From positions 1 through 64,000 of the forward strand of contig CAJNDS010000577.1 of the NCBI GenBank assembly GCA_905221605.1: 64,000 nucleotides of DNA, read 5' to 3'. The notes under the pieces are model-generated. The model was not told the origin of the DNA and ran no database searches. It saw only the letters and a list, made by a program, of their open reading frames with translations. This document shows, piece after piece, positions 8,922-20,500 of this stretch (positions are counted from its first letter, which is position 1; every line of letters begins with the position of its first letter). This DNA is from Symbiodinium natans. Taxonomy: Eukaryota; Sar; Dinophyceae; Suessiales; Symbiodiniaceae. Both the position numbers and the translations under genes were made by a program.

Positions 8922-11060
8922 TCATGCGAAGGACTGAACCGATTGAGTTGTCGCGGCTTTTGACACAGAGTTAGGTGCTCCAACCTCGGCAATGATCGTA
9001 CTAGGTATTACCCAGGTGAGTAGGTTTACCAGCGATGGCACCTTCCAGACGAGTGCTCCGACTGACAACAACTGCCAAGATGTCCAAACATAGGAAAAGT
9101 AGGTTTCAGATGGGGCCATGAGCGGAAGCTCGTCACCAGCCTTGGCAAAATCGACGCCAAATGCGCACCTTGATCAGCAGCACAGAATTGAGATTCCCTT
9201 CTTTGTCCTGCTGCTTGGGGCTTGCTGGGTTCTCAGGACAGGCTTGAACCCCCATCGCTTGTGTTGCAGGCCATTCGCGAGCTTCTCATACGCTTATCCA
9301 GCCCTTGCTTGCAGAGGCATCGTAATCAGGATGTAGGAGTGGGCTGGCTCTGCTAGGACAACTTGGTTCGGTGAGTTGAGCTTATCAACGCTTGAGAGGT
9401 GATGGCCGTCTCGGGGGCCCTTTGGGATCAACTGGATATCCTCCCCGGCACGTGCTGACATCTCCGCGAAGAACTCCAGGTGGGATTCTTCAAATTTGTG
9501 TGATTGAGTTCTTAAGATTTTTGCCAATCGTTGTGAAGGTGAAGGTCAGCTTGGAGGAACTTGTGGTTCTACGGTTTACACCCCGCGGTACACTCCACGG
9601 CGTGTGCTGGTCTCCCCACGCCTGAGTCCAGGCTGGCGCCTCTGTCGAGAAATCTTGAGAACATTCACATGTAGATGTGTAGGTCTGGGAGTCCAAGTAT
9701 GAGTTTCCCATGACAGGCACAACGAGCTTCGTTTCTTATACGCCCGGGCGGCCAAGTGGCTTCATCCCGGTGCCAGTTCCTAAGGCGCGTCTTGCCGAAG
9801 GAAACGCCTGTTGGCGACATGCGGCGAGAGAAATGCAAATCGCTCTTTTGTTGTGAAGGTGTCCGCTGTGCCACCAGAGGCTGCCGTACGTCCAGTACAG
9901 CGCTTTGTCCGGGTAGCACAGCCGCAGGACAGAGCGACATGTCGTGGCACTTGAAGTCCATTGAAATAGGGAGCGCCCCTGCAGGAGCGGGTGCCATCTC
10001 TTTCACACGAGGTGGTGCCGGTTTCCCGCGAGGTGACTATTGCAGATGGAACGGTTCGAGAGGAGAACGGACAGACGTGTCTACCTCTTTTGGACATTCC
10101 AGCTTCTTTTGGACATTCCAGTAAGGCATATGTTTAGGCATCAGCGTCCAGGCCGCATCTTTCAGTAACAATCGCTGCTAGCATCGACTTACCAGCGCTC
10201 CCAAGCACAGCCGTCAGGTATCGCATGGTATCCCTTCCATTCCCTTTCAAAATGCAGGACCTCCATGTCTACTCGCGTCCACCCCCTCGTGAAAGCTCTG
10301 TCGGTTCTCCGACACCGCGAACGGCTGGATTTGTACAGGGCTTGAGGACTGATGCGTCTCATGCAACTTGCCAGACATCCGGCCGAAGCGAGAAGCAGCG
10401 GAAATCTGCCAATCTGCCATATTGAGCGATTGCGTGTGTTGCGGTGCATTGTCTGGCCTAGGCAATCGTGGACATACCGGCTTCTCCCATGTTGCGACAG
10501 CGCACACTTCCGGGCTTTCTTGGTCAAGCATCACAAAAGCCACCGGCAAGGTCCAGCACCGAGAGTGACGTTGAGTCGAGTGTGTAAAACGTGACACAGG
10601 AGTCATCGCATGTGTTGTCCAGGCAAAGCAGCATTGCTGTCATCACTGCCAGTCCATGTCAATCTTCAGATGTGGGCGCCCAACGTGCAAGAGCTTTGGT
10701 TTAGGTAGAGCCACTATGAGCCAGTTGGCAGCATGTTGCAACCACAAGGTCTTTAAGGCACCATGCCTAGCGGGCCTGACAGGTCGAGGGTCTCTGGCTC
10801 AGGGCGCGAAAGATGGTGTGCATCATGCCAGCATGGCTTTCATTTCGGGACCGATCACCAAGGTCATTGGGTCGAACGTATCGAGCTCCAGCTCCAGAGC
10901 TGTTGTCGGACAGGAGCCGGATGTGACATGGTATTCGGGTTCCCAGGGTTCCCGTATCACCACATTGATGGCAGGCCCCCGGCTCGAGCGGTCGGCGAGG
11001 TCCGCCACGTCGGGGGCATTTTCTTGGAACATCTTCTGTGGCTCCTGGCATGCCATTACG
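8922..11060 (-). CDS. Minus-strand multi-exon gene, unrecognised (exon candidates)
   Basis: Several minus-strand stretches have coding-like composition and no repeat character. The best is 10823-11058 (DVADLADRSSRGPAINVVIR, later TTALELELDTFDPMTLVIGP). Others are 10247-10600, 9735-10006, 9294-9527 (SHLEFFAEMSARAGEDIQLI, then ILITMPLQA) and 8922-9119, which is hydrophobic and may span a membrane. I could not fix splice sites or a start, and recognise no family. The order suggests one gene read right to left whose upstream part may lie at 12.5-13.2 kb, which would put the palindrome inside an intron. The plus-strand frames over the same bases look like shadows. Confidence 0.4.
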
Positions 11061-11062
11061 AT

Positions 11063-11343
11063 CGGGCCCCATATTTTTTTGACCCCCCCACATATTTTTC
11101 CCACCCCTGGCATATTTTTTTAACCCCCCCGTGGCCTCTCTGACCCCCCACACGCTTTTTTAACCCCCCCCCACATATTTTTTTCCACCCCCCCACATCT
11201 TCATTTGACCCCCCTTACACACTTTTCCGACCCCCCCTCATGTTTTTTTGACCCCCCCACATGTTTCTTCGACCCCCCCCCCCCCCTTCCTCTGCCCTCC
11301 CCTCCTCTCCCCCCCTCTCCTCGTCCCCCCGTCCCCACCCACC
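11063..11343. repeat. C-rich CACATATTTTT minisatellite
   Basis: Units of about 20-25 bp alternate seven or more C with ACATATTTTTTT, CATGTTTTTTTGA or ACACACTTTTC. The array continues without a break into the left arm of the palindrome, where the spacer becomes ACATACCTTCTTAA. Confidence 0.85.
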
Positions 11344-11344
11344 C

Positions 11345-12222
11345 ACATATTTTTCCCACCCCCGACATATTTTTTAAACCCCCCCACATACCTTCTCAAC
11401 CCCCCAACGTACCTTCTTAACCCCCAACATACCTTCCTAACCCCCCCACATACCTTTTTAACCCCCCCACATACCTTCCGACCTGCCTGACTCCGAGCAG
11501 GAGCCAGGAGCAAGGAAGACTCGCCGGCGTGCACTGAACAGCTTCGACTTTACGAGGCAGGGCTTAAGGCTGGGGCATTAGACTTGAAGTGTTAAGGTGT
11601 CTGGTTTATTTATCCTTAGCCGATTTTTTTCTCTTTAAGCAGAAGTCATGGATTTAATGCCCATATCGATGGAGCCGCGGGACGAAGACGCGGCACTGCC
11701 CGTCCACTTCTCCGCTCCTCTACGTAGGGTCCTCCCACACGCAGCATCCAGGCAAGCCAACTCTCTCCCATCTGCTTGCAGTGCGCGATGGGAGAGAGTT
11801 GGCTTGCCTGGATGCTGCGTGTGGGAGGACCCTACGTAGAGGAGCGGAGAAGTGGACGGGCAGTGCCGCGTCTTCGTCCCGCGGCTCCATCGATACGGGC
11901 ATTAAATCCATGACTTCTGCTTAAAGAGAAAAAAATCGGCTAAGGATAAATAAACCAGACACCTTAACACTTCCAGTCTAATGCCCCAGCCTTAAGCCCT
12001 GCCTCGTAAAGTCGAAGTTGTTCAGTGCACGGCGGCGAGTCTTCCTTGCTCCTGGCTCCTGCTCGGAGTCAGGCAGGTCGGAAGGTATGTGGGGGGGTTA
12101 AGAAGGTATGTGGGGGGGTTAGGAAGGTATGTTGGGGGTTAAGAAGGTACGTTGGGGGGTTGAGAAGGTATGTGGGGGGGTTAAAAAAATATGTCGGGGG
12201 GTGGGAAAAATATGTGGGGGGG
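11345..12222. repeat. Long near-perfect palindrome (arms about 430 bp, loop 16 bp)
   Basis: The right half is the reverse complement of the left half. The inner stem pairs 11771 with 11788 and the loop is 11772-11787. The inner unique parts of the arms (about 11480-11771 and 11788-12080) differ at only about five positions; the outer parts are C-rich on the left and G-rich on the right and differ mainly in run lengths. A short reading frame beginning MDLMPISMEPRDEDAALPV on the plus strand at 11648 is mirrored on the minus strand from 11911, differing at residue 6. No terminal target duplication or transposase is seen. Confidence 0.95.
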
Positions 12223-12499
12223 TTAAATAAATATGTTACCCATTACGATCCATGGGAGTTTCTGGGAGTAGATGGGAGTTGCGCGCGGCGCAGGCATTAG
12301 CACTTCGTGCGGAGAGCCAGCGGCGGCGGTGGCGCCGACCCGCACCGGGGCCCTCCACTGCGCAGGCGCCGCAAGATGCCGAAGATGCTCGCACATCTTG
12401 TGTCGCAGCATTTCGCAGCACTCATGTGCCAGTGGCATCCATTGTGGCATTCACAGTGGCATTCTTGGCATCCTTGCTGTGCCATTCTGAAGACCCGTG

Positions 12500-13222
12500 A
12501 CAGTTCCAAGCGCCGAGTGCCTCGGCATCAGCTCCGGCGGCACATGCACCACCACTTTACGGCGAGGGTCCCTCGGCTGATCTTCATCAAAGTCTTGCGG
12601 AGATGTGCGGAGAATGTTTGTCTTGTCGTTTTGAAGTGCCAGGAAGTGACTTCACGCCCGCGTTCTTCAGGCACGAAACTGATTGCTGCACGTAGCTGCA
12701 GGCTCACCATGTCTTGCCTGTACTGCAGGCTTCAAGAGAAGCTAAGCTATCTGGCAGAGGAGGCTTTTCTTTCGGAAGTTACTACTTAAGTTCACTTGTC
12801 TACCATGTGGAGCCGATGGAGTTTTCAAGCGTTTCTGCTGCAGGGGACGGTTTCGCTTTAACACGTTCCGTGGAGTCCGATGCACGGAACTCAGACGGTT
12901 CTGTTGTCGTTGTACCAGAGCATGCGGCCAAATGATGTGCGGGTAGCAAGGTCAGTTCGAGTACATGCTGATGCAGGTGCAGGCTCCTGACTAATGAGAC
13001 GATCCTAAGCTTCAGGTTTTACATTGCACGTGAAGGCAGGCCTCCCAGGATGGCGAGCTTGACGTTGCGCGGAGAGTACGGCGAGCCGGTGAGCCTGAAC
13101 CCGCCATGGCGGGCCACAGGGATGATCGAACGCAGTGCTGCCGTGGAACCTTGCTCAGCACATATGCGGAAGCGAGGTGAAGAGAGCTTCACGTGTGTTC
13201 TGGGTGTCCATGTGGCTGACAA
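12500..13222 (-). CDS. Minus-strand exon candidates, unrecognised
   Basis: 13019-13222 on the minus strand reads a clean segment (HVKLSSPRFRICAEQGSTAA, then HGGFRLTGSPYSPRNVKLAI). 12800-12935 reads ACSGTTTTEPSEFRASDSTE, and 12528-12710 reads TSWHFKTTRQTFSAHLRKT. They share strand with the exons at 8.9-11.1 kb and could be the 5' part of the same gene. Product unknown. The start is probably right of 13222, where a plus-strand gene begins divergently. Confidence 0.33.
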
Positions 13223-13593
13223 GAGAGATTGATAGGCTCTGTACTACCCTTCAGAGCTAGCTTTAAAGAACCAACACACAAGTAAACCGTTTGAGCAAAA
13301 TTTGCTACGGAATCATGTGCATGTTCGTGCTCTGTGGAACCTGCACCTCTGCTCATCTGAACTGGATGGAAGTCATTGGCCGTGCTTTCTCGCAGCCGCT
13401 TCTCAGAGGAAAGAACATGAAAGCTCGGGGTTTCACATCTGCCAGGAAAGGCTCCTTAGCCTTGCCATGCAGCGTGCAGACTACTCGACTACTCACTGCG
13501 CCCGGACGTTTGTAGCATTGCGGGGCTTTGAAGCTGAGATCGCGGCTTGGGCTCTCCACTCTTTGTGTGCACCATCCCAAGCAAGACAGCGCG

Positions 13594-14381
13594 ATGGCGG
13601 CATCTTGCCAGTACGAGCCAACGCCCTGCAACCTCCAGCACGCCCATCAGCGTTTGCGGGAGGTGCGACTTCAAATCGAATCTCAAACAGCTGCGATTGA
13701 ACTGGCGGTCTCGACCCTCTCCTCGCTTTTGCCTGGCATCGGCGACAAGATACATGACCCTGGGAAGAGGCGTGCCCTGGGCGTGCCTTAACCGAGGACC
13801 AAAAAAGTAATGACCAGCGAAATCGGAACTTGCGAGCTGTTTGTAAGCGGCACTTGTGGACTGGGCCACCAGGCTGGTGCCCGACCTACCGAACGCTGAG
13901 CCTCAGGCGGGGTCACCGGGTCCGCCCTCTGGTTACCCTGGTTTTTGATTCTCTTTGCAGATGTCTGTGTACGCGGGGGTCGCGGGAGGCCCGTGATGGA
14001 TGTCCGCACCTTCTTTACTGGCCCTGGTCGCCTGGCTTAGCTTGATGCAAAGTTTTGTAAGTAAAGGATGTCTACGCTGAGATGGGTTACGAACGAGTTA
14101 TGGCGTGGTCCAGGCCTTTCTTGTACGAGTGCCTGCATGCCCCTTGGAGAAACTTCAGACTCCTCCGTTGCTCCTGGGGCCTGAAAATCTGCGCTCGGGC
14201 GTGAGAGCCAGAAACGTAAGAAGCGCACCGCAGAAATGAGGTGCAGGAGCTGCTCAATTTGCTTCAAACGTCTCAGCAGATGCGCCACCTCAAGAAGGTG
14301 CGCGAGTGGGGCTGCCCTTGGCCCTACCGGGCGCTACCGTCTGCTGCAAATGGTGCAATGGAGACACCCAAGAACGAATAA
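13594..14381 (+). CDS. Unrecognised multi-exon gene, coiled-coil-like
   Basis: Three plus-strand stretches look coding. 13594-13785 reads MAASCQYEPTPCNLQHAHQR then LREVRLQIESQTAAIELAVS, a helical, probably coiled-coil segment. About 14067-14196 reads YAEMGYERVMAWSRPFLYEC. 14235-14381 reads EVQELLNLLQTSQQMRHLKK, then VREWGCPWPYRAL, and ends at a TAA stop at 14379. They lie in different frames, so introns are required; I could not fix them. The (GAA)n tract directly after the stop would be in the 3' flank. Product unknown. Confidence 0.4.
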
Positions 14382-14462
14382 GAAAAGAAGGCAACGAGAC
14401 AGACAGCGAATCTCCATAAAGATAGGCCCCAATCTCCATGTTCGATGTGAGGGTCAAAGGAG

Positions 14463-14494
14463 TGCAGAAGAAGAAGAAGGCAGAAGAAGAAGAA

Positions 14495-14525
<31 letters not shown>

Positions 14526-14679
14526 AAGAAGAAGAAGAAGAAGAAGAAGAAGAAGAAGAAGAAGAAGAAGAAGAAGAAGAAGAAGAAGAAGAAGAAGAAG
14601 AAGAAGAAGAAGAAGAAGAAGAAGAAGAAGAAGAAGAAGAAGAAGAAGAAGAAGAATACAAAGAAGCAGAAGAAGCACG
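14463..14679. repeat. (GAA)n microsatellite, about 215 bp
   Basis: Nearly pure GAA/AAG with a few interruptions (GGCAGAAG, ATAAGAAG). It creates long spurious arginine, serine, leucine or phenylalanine frames on both strands. Confidence 0.97.
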
Positions 14680-15222
14680 AGAGGAATAGCAAAAACAATA
14701 AGAAGAATAAGCAAGAAAGAAAACGAAAAAACATGATCGCAATAAGAAGAAGGACAGTTCTGCACGGAAAGGGCCAAGAGGGAGAAGAAGAAGAGGCAAA
14801 GTGTAAAGATAAACGAAAGAACGGTATTCATACTGAAAGAGAACAAAAAACACAGAAAAGCCTCGCCTTGCTCCTGTTCCCCGAGCCTTGACAGCCCAAA
14901 ACGCCGCGCAACTGCCTTCATCCGGACATGTTCATGTTAAACGTGCCGGACCCTGGTGCAACATAATTCACCCAGGCACGGCCTGTTGCCACAAACGTGC
15001 TCGACCTTTAGACAAATGGCGTAGGTTTTGACCGACAAAGAACCCGAAGAATCCGGAGACCTGGGAGGGCCTTAGGCAGTTCACGCTTTTAGACCCACGA
15101 GGGTGCCGCATACGAGCAAGAGCCACGGAAAGACAATTCGCAAAACCCGACAACAAACACCACAAGCAACAAGAATCCATTAAATTAGTCCAGACCTTTC
15201 ATCGAATCTGCAACATGACTTT

Positions 15223-16095
15223 GTGGCATTCGTTGTAGTTCCCCGGCGGCAGGCTGTGGTGAAGCATCTGGTCGACAGCGCCCTGTTTGACCAGTGCCAT
15301 GGCTGTCAGTTGTGCAAAGACCAGTCTGTCCAAGACAGACGCTACCCGGCTTGCCTAGACACTCCCCCGGCAGGTCTTGGACCGTGGTCGCCTGGTTTCA
15401 CTGGATGAACGCCGGAGCGCACAGCAGATACAGCGGGATGAGAGCTCCGGACCTGAAGGTGCGAGACAGCCCCTCAGCACAAGACGCAGAGAGGTGACCA
15501 GTTCGGGTTCCCACATTTTGGTGTTGGCTTAATTTTGGCTTGTGTTGGCTTACGTTGGTGCGTGCTGCTAGGTTTCACCTGGTGCTTGGTGGAGATGGGC
15601 CGCGGTCTCCGGTCCCGATACCTCTGCGAGGGTGATGCCGTTTGCATTGCCAAGCTACTTCTCGCCCACTGCAACGACGCAGACCCTGACATCTACATGC
15701 ACACGCACCTGGCTCTTCTTGAATGCTCCGTTTCCTTCCCAGCGGTTCGATGCCTGGTCGGCGAGGCCATGGTCAACTTGATGGCATCGGAATCGGGGCC
15801 CAACAGCGACAAGTTTCGCAAGTACTTCGCGTGCGATCTGATTCGACAGTCTTACCGCGCTTTGGGGCGGATGCAGCTGGAGCGCTTGATCAAGATAGTG
15901 TTCAGTCTCTTCTTTAACGAGACGGATGTGGAGCTGCAGGTTCATCTCGCGTCCTTACTTGGGATTCTGCTCGCTTGCACCAATCGTCCGAGAATCACAT
16001 TTCGTCAAGAAGTGGACAGGCTTAGTGCCATGATGTCACACGAATCGAAGAAGCTGTGTCGGCTTGCGCAAGACTTGAACTTTCTGTGTTGCTGA
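15223..16095 (+). CDS. Unrecognised helical-repeat-like gene, 3' exon
   Basis: The main open stretch, 15595-16095 (166 codons from ATG, stop TGA), is a well-formed protein without low complexity. It reads DAVCIAKLLLAHCNDADPDI, then VGEAMVNLMASESGPNSDKF, LERLIKIVFSLFFNETDVEL and VHLASLLGILLACTNRPRI. The alternation of hydrophobic helices resembles ARM/HEAT-type folds, but I recognise no named family. Upstream, 15240-15310 (VVKHLVDSALFDQCHGCQL) and 15370-15490 are coding-like in other frames, so 15595 may be internal to a longer exon entered at the AG near 15570. It ends in LAQDLNFLCC. Confidence 0.55.
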
Positions 16096-17324
16096 TGCCC
16101 GAAACACACGGAGCTCGGAGCTTCTCACCCGCATTCACTTCTCCTTTTGGCGGAAAAAAAGGAGTCGCTACATGCTTTGACGAGTTATTCGGCAAATGAC
16201 CACGGCTTCTTTGTCGCATGCTCTTGGCCCCGTACTCTAGCATGTAGCAGCAAAAACTTACACGACGGAAACCGTGGCGTGTTTCGTGGCTGTGTTCACC
16301 ATGCTGACTTCGACGGCAACATGCCCATTGCCATGGTTCGAAATTGCAAGATCAACGACGCAGTCCATTGGAATCGTGGCCGTCGCTATCACCCTTGCGT
16401 GAGCTGTAACTTCAGAGCAGGGCGGACGAAAGCTAGGTCCCCGCAGAGGGGCTGTCTGTGTGCCTATTGAGGATCCTAGGGTTTGAGTGTCCGTCGATGC
16501 CAAGTCAGTCAAAACAGCATGCCGCGGTGTGCTGCATCAACCCTTCCCCACTGAGGGTCGGGGAGCAGATACGCGGGCAAGCCAATGGCAAATACAGTAG
16601 AGACATGGCAGCACCATCAAAGAGAGGTCGGGTTGTCTGAAATCTGCCCATTCGCTCATGTTGGGACACCCAGAGCAAATACCGTGGAGCAGGGCAGTGA
16701 AAGTGCGGCGCCGAACCACTGAAGCGTCACCCATCACCGCCATGGCATCAATGGCAGCAGATGTGGTATTTGTGTGGGGAGGAGCAACGACTCCACGCTT
16801 TCAGAATTCTGGCATGCTTCGCCAAGGCCATGACCGGCGCGTGCGGTGTGGCTAGTCAGCCAACTCGCTGAGCAACGCAGCAGAGGAAGCAAAGCCGAGA
16901 TACCCCCATCACATGTGGATCCGGCAAGCACGAAAGCAAAATGGGCATGGGAACCTGGTTGCATGATGTTTCGGCAGGAGTCGTGTAACGGAGCACTACC
17001 AGCGTCTGGCTTACGAATTGTCTCTCACACTGTCGAATTTCAGGAGAACCCACTTTTCCCATCAGAAGCACGGTCTTCTAACCCAACTCCCCAGACTCGC
17101 ATTTCTTGCCACAGATCACAATCAGAATCCAACTGAAAGTGGTGACGACGAACTCCGCAAGTAGGAACTGATGGACCCGACGCTCTGAGATCCAACAACG
17201 TTCGGGATGACGGACCAGTAAGCGTGCCTCTGATTGCATGCAGATTCGACCGCGCTCTTCTCGCGAAGTTACAGACTGTTCTTGTGTGATGAAGCCTCGT
17301 CGAACGGAAGACTGGGGCTACATG
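16096..17324. other. Unassigned region between gene and retrotransposon nest
   Basis: No repeat and no recognisable gene. The best coding-like pieces are plus 16860-17136 (ending RTVEF-like text and SQSESN) and minus 16258-16512 (ending VSMVNTATKHATVSVV). Both are short, unsupported by splice sites and overlap other open frames. Confidence 0.35.
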
Positions 17325-17640
17325 TTACGGGGAGTCGAGCGTCAACTCCGGGGATGTGGGGCGCGCTGTGAGTACCCTGGCAGCAAATGGGCCGGCCTGT
17401 GACTCAAGCAAGGCGATGGAGGACGGGTCGAGCTCACGCAGGAGTGCACGGTGGCAGAAGTCATCCACGGCCCGGGCCGCCAGGCGCTGCCATCCACGAG
17501 TAAGGTCGTAACAAGAATGGGACTCGATTGACCATGGTGAGCGGCACCTCGTTGGAACCACCATCACGCCAGAAATGCGGCTGTTCCGACCAAGCCGGCC
17601 AGTAAAAATGATACCCCATCTCAGCACAAGTTTCGCCCAT
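17325..17640 (-). pseudogene. LINE retrotransposon fragment (region between RT and C-terminal domain)
   Basis: Reading right to left, 17510-17325 gives DLTRGWQRLAARAVDDFCHR followed by LLRELDPSSIALLESQAGP and AARVLTARPTSPELTL. This is the linker between reverse transcriptase and the C-terminal zinc-knuckle region of the LINE type seen again at 18.3 kb and 24.7 kb in this window. It is a fragment only, in the same orientation as the long copy to its right. Confidence 0.7.
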
Positions 17641-17654
17641 CGATGCCATGTTGA

Positions 17655-17677
17655 TTTTTTTTCTCGCTCCTTTTTGC
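17655..17677 (-). repeat. A-rich LINE-tail motif (3' end of the minus-strand LINE)
   Basis: On the minus strand it reads GCAAAAAGGAGCGAGAAAAA and more A. The consensus over all copies in 17.6-26.5 kb is GG, five or six A, GG-N-GCG, then 8-19 A. It lies 20-40 bases beyond the C-terminal end of the LINE at 17694, in the orientation expected for that element's own 3' tail. Confidence 0.6.
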
Positions 17678-17693
17678 ACCCGCTGTCCTGGGT

Positions 17694-20500
17694 TCAAGGG
17701 TCGGGGCTACCGTCAGGGCTCACAGTCCGGCTGCCCTGGGGGCTCGGCGAGCAACTCTCCCAGCGGCAGCTCCTGGTCATCCCCCGCGTCGCACGACTGC
17801 ACCGGCAGCTCAAGCAGCGTTTGCGCGCGTGCGCGCAGTGCCGCCACTGACGCAAGGCAATGCCACCGCCGGGTGAGCGCCCGGCCGGCCGCGGCCGCAT
17901 TCCACGGCGCACGCGCCTGTCCACGTGCCCACGCCAGGCGGCGGATGAAGGCCAGGGCGTTGGGGCTGAATCGTCCTCCGACTTCCATGCCGAAGACGAC
18001 CAACCGACAACGCCCTTGCCCGCCAGCCTGCAGCTCCGGGTACGTGCGATGTTTGCGCGCCTCGGCGTGGCGAAGCGCGCAACCGGGCTCAACGTCGGCC
18101 CCTGGACGGGGCTCTCCGCACCTCTGCAGTGGGCTGACGAGCGTCGTGTCGACCGCGATCTGGGCGCCGCGCCACAGGGGCAGGCCGTTGGCCACGACCT
18201 CGATGCGGCGCTCGTCTGTGGCAGGGACGTCGACGTTGAGATCGCGGAGGGCGACGCTGGCCGCCACGCGTGCTCCGGCCTCTCGGCAGATGCGCGCCGC
18301 TGCCCGCTCGAGTGGGCCCCATCCCCCCCCTGCGACAGCAGCAGCGCACGAGACGCAGGATCAAGGTCACTGAAAAGCGTTTCGAAACCGCGCTGGTCGA
18401 CAGAGGCGCTGGCGTACCGCTGCCACCCCTTACGGGCCGGTGGGCCGGCCGCTTGGGCGCTCCCTCGCACAACACGGCCCATGTCGGCACGTCGAGGCCA
18501 AGCGTTCGCAACAGCTTGGCCGCCTGCTGGGCCTCCCTGGCGCTGGGCGCGACATCGGGCGCCTCCTCCGCCACCATCGGCCGCATCAACTCGGCCAATG
18601 TGTCCGCAGTGTCCGCCCAGGATGCCCAGTAAGCCGCATGCCGATGCTCCGCCGCGGAGGCAAGGCTGAGGCCACCAATGCGCAGCGGCAGGGCTGCTGA
18701 GTCGGGTTCGGTGGCGAACGTGTACGTGACGCTCGGCGGCACCGTGCGGAGGGGGTACTGGCTTTGCGGGGCCGCGTACAGCAGGAGTAGCAGGACTGCA
18801 TGTCCTGCATGGCAGGGAGACGGGCCAGGAGCTCGTCATGCTTGAAATGCCTTTCTGCCAGCGAAGGAACTCGCGGCTACCGAAGGGGCTGCCGAGAACG
18901 ATGAGGCCTTGCTGGGCCGGCGGCAGTGCCCAGTTGCCGGTCCAGCAAGGGGTTCGTGCGCAGCTACGGGCACAGCCTCCACCAGCCCCGGCGGTTCCTC
19001 CCCGGCCGCGTTCCAAGCCCTGGTCTTGCCAAGGTGGACTTGAACATTTGCCCGCGTGCCAAGAGCTTCCCGAGCAATGTGTAACGCGGGGACCGTCCTT
19101 TCCGGGTTACTCGTGATGTACACATCGTCGAGGAATGCGTGTAGCCTCTCCGTGGGCAGCAGTTGGGCGTGGATGGAGAGCAGGGCCGAGTGCTGTCCCA
19201 ACGCATACAGCCCCGGCAACAGGGGGTCACCCTGCTCCCCACACGTCGTGCCCCGCCCCCTTCGTCATAAAACACGTAGCAGCTGGCTTGCCCATAGAAG
19301 AGTGCCGCGAACGGAAGGAGGCCTTCCAAAGTAGCGTGCCCCGCAGGCCACCCATCCATTTCCCCCGCGCCCTCTGCGTCCCGCACTGCCTCGAGTGCGA
19401 CACGCATCGCGTTCCGCAAAACGCCCCGGAGCTGCCGGGGCGGGGCTTGGAATGTAAACGCTGGGCGGGTAACCTCCTCCTCGAGATCGACATCACGCAG
19501 CCGCGGGAGCAGCGCTGGGAGGGCGACTCGGCGGCCCAAGTCCTCGGCGTGGGCTGCGGCGCGGTGGGTAGGTCACGATTTGCGAGGGGGCGACCGCCGC
19601 CGTAGCCGTAGCGGCCGCGGGGTTATACTCCGCCGTCCCCTCCCACGGCCTCCCGACCGCGTTTTCCCCGTCTTCGCATCTGCGCCGCGCGGGCGGCGAC
19701 TCCGGCAATCAAGGCATCCACGTCGCGCCCAGCCAGACCACCGTCGTCTGTCACGCCAACAGGCCGCGGGAAGGCCGCGGCCCCATGCGCCATCGCCGCG
19801 GCCCCCCCCTCCCCGCATAGCACACAAGGAGAGCCTCTTGCGCGCTTGCTGGCAAATAGGAGTCCGGGGAAGCGAGTGCGGCAACGGCGACCTGAAGGGG
19901 GACGCCCGCCGACGGCGCCGCTGAGCGGAGCCTACGGAATGCCTCTGCCTCTCTGTGGCGCTGGCACCTGCCCGCGCCTGCTGGGCCACAGCTTCTTCCA
20001 GCTCCTGGAGTGGCATCCGCGGGCGGTTCCCCAAGGCAGCCCGGCTGGCACGAAACCAAACGACTCCCACGCTCGGGCTGCTTCGCCCTCCAGTAGCCCC
20101 GCGGCATGAAGCAAAAGCGGCACGTAGTAACTGGACAGTGTGCCTTGCCCGTGGGTGGTTGGCGCCCCCCGACTTTGCCATGCACTTGTTGCGTCGGGGC
20201 CAGGCACGCGGGGCGAGCCTAGGGGCGAGCCGGTGGGCGTGGCGAACTCCGGTGTTCCCATCTGGACCTGGGGGTTCTTCTCCTGTCACGACGGCCTGTA
20301 AGGCCCGCCACGCCCGCTCACGCTGCCTGCCTACCTGTGCAGTCTCATCCGGTGGGCCCGGGTGGCTCGCTTCCGACGCGCACGCCCGCCCAAGGACACG
20401 GCACTCTACGTTGGCGTCCCTCCCCGACCCGCAGCCCTCCTGAACTCGAGAGCCTAGGTCACGCTTTTGCCGGCCACGCAAAAAAAGGTCAGCGCATTGA
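17694..20500 (-). mobile_element. Non-LTR (LINE) retrotransposon, decayed, 5' boundary unclear
   Basis: Parts of a LINE polyprotein follow in order on the minus strand, spread over different frames. A pre-RT segment (19.6-20.4 kb) includes ASHPGPPDETAQVGRQRER. The RT core near 19.0-19.5 kb carries FLDDVYITSNPERTVPALH, with the DD catalytic pair at about 19117-19135, followed by VHLGKTRAWN. A linker follows (DLDPASRALLLSQGGD near 18.35 kb), and finally a C-terminal domain (18267-17713: DERRIEVVANGLPLWRGAQ, IAVDTTLVSPLQ, CRLVVFGMEVGGRFSP, TLLELPVQSCDAG). Several frameshifts break it, so it is not active. The 5' end runs into the copia remnant. The long plus-strand frames here are shadows. Confidence 0.85.

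Noticed and set aside
14236-14921. Long poly-arginine, poly-serine, poly-leucine and poly-phenylalanine frames
   Set aside because: All translate the (GAA)n tract; the same holds for 47032-47952 and 47261-47755.
17648-18669. Plus-strand frames of 241 and 269 codons
   Set aside because: They are antisense shadows of the minus-strand LINE C-terminal region.
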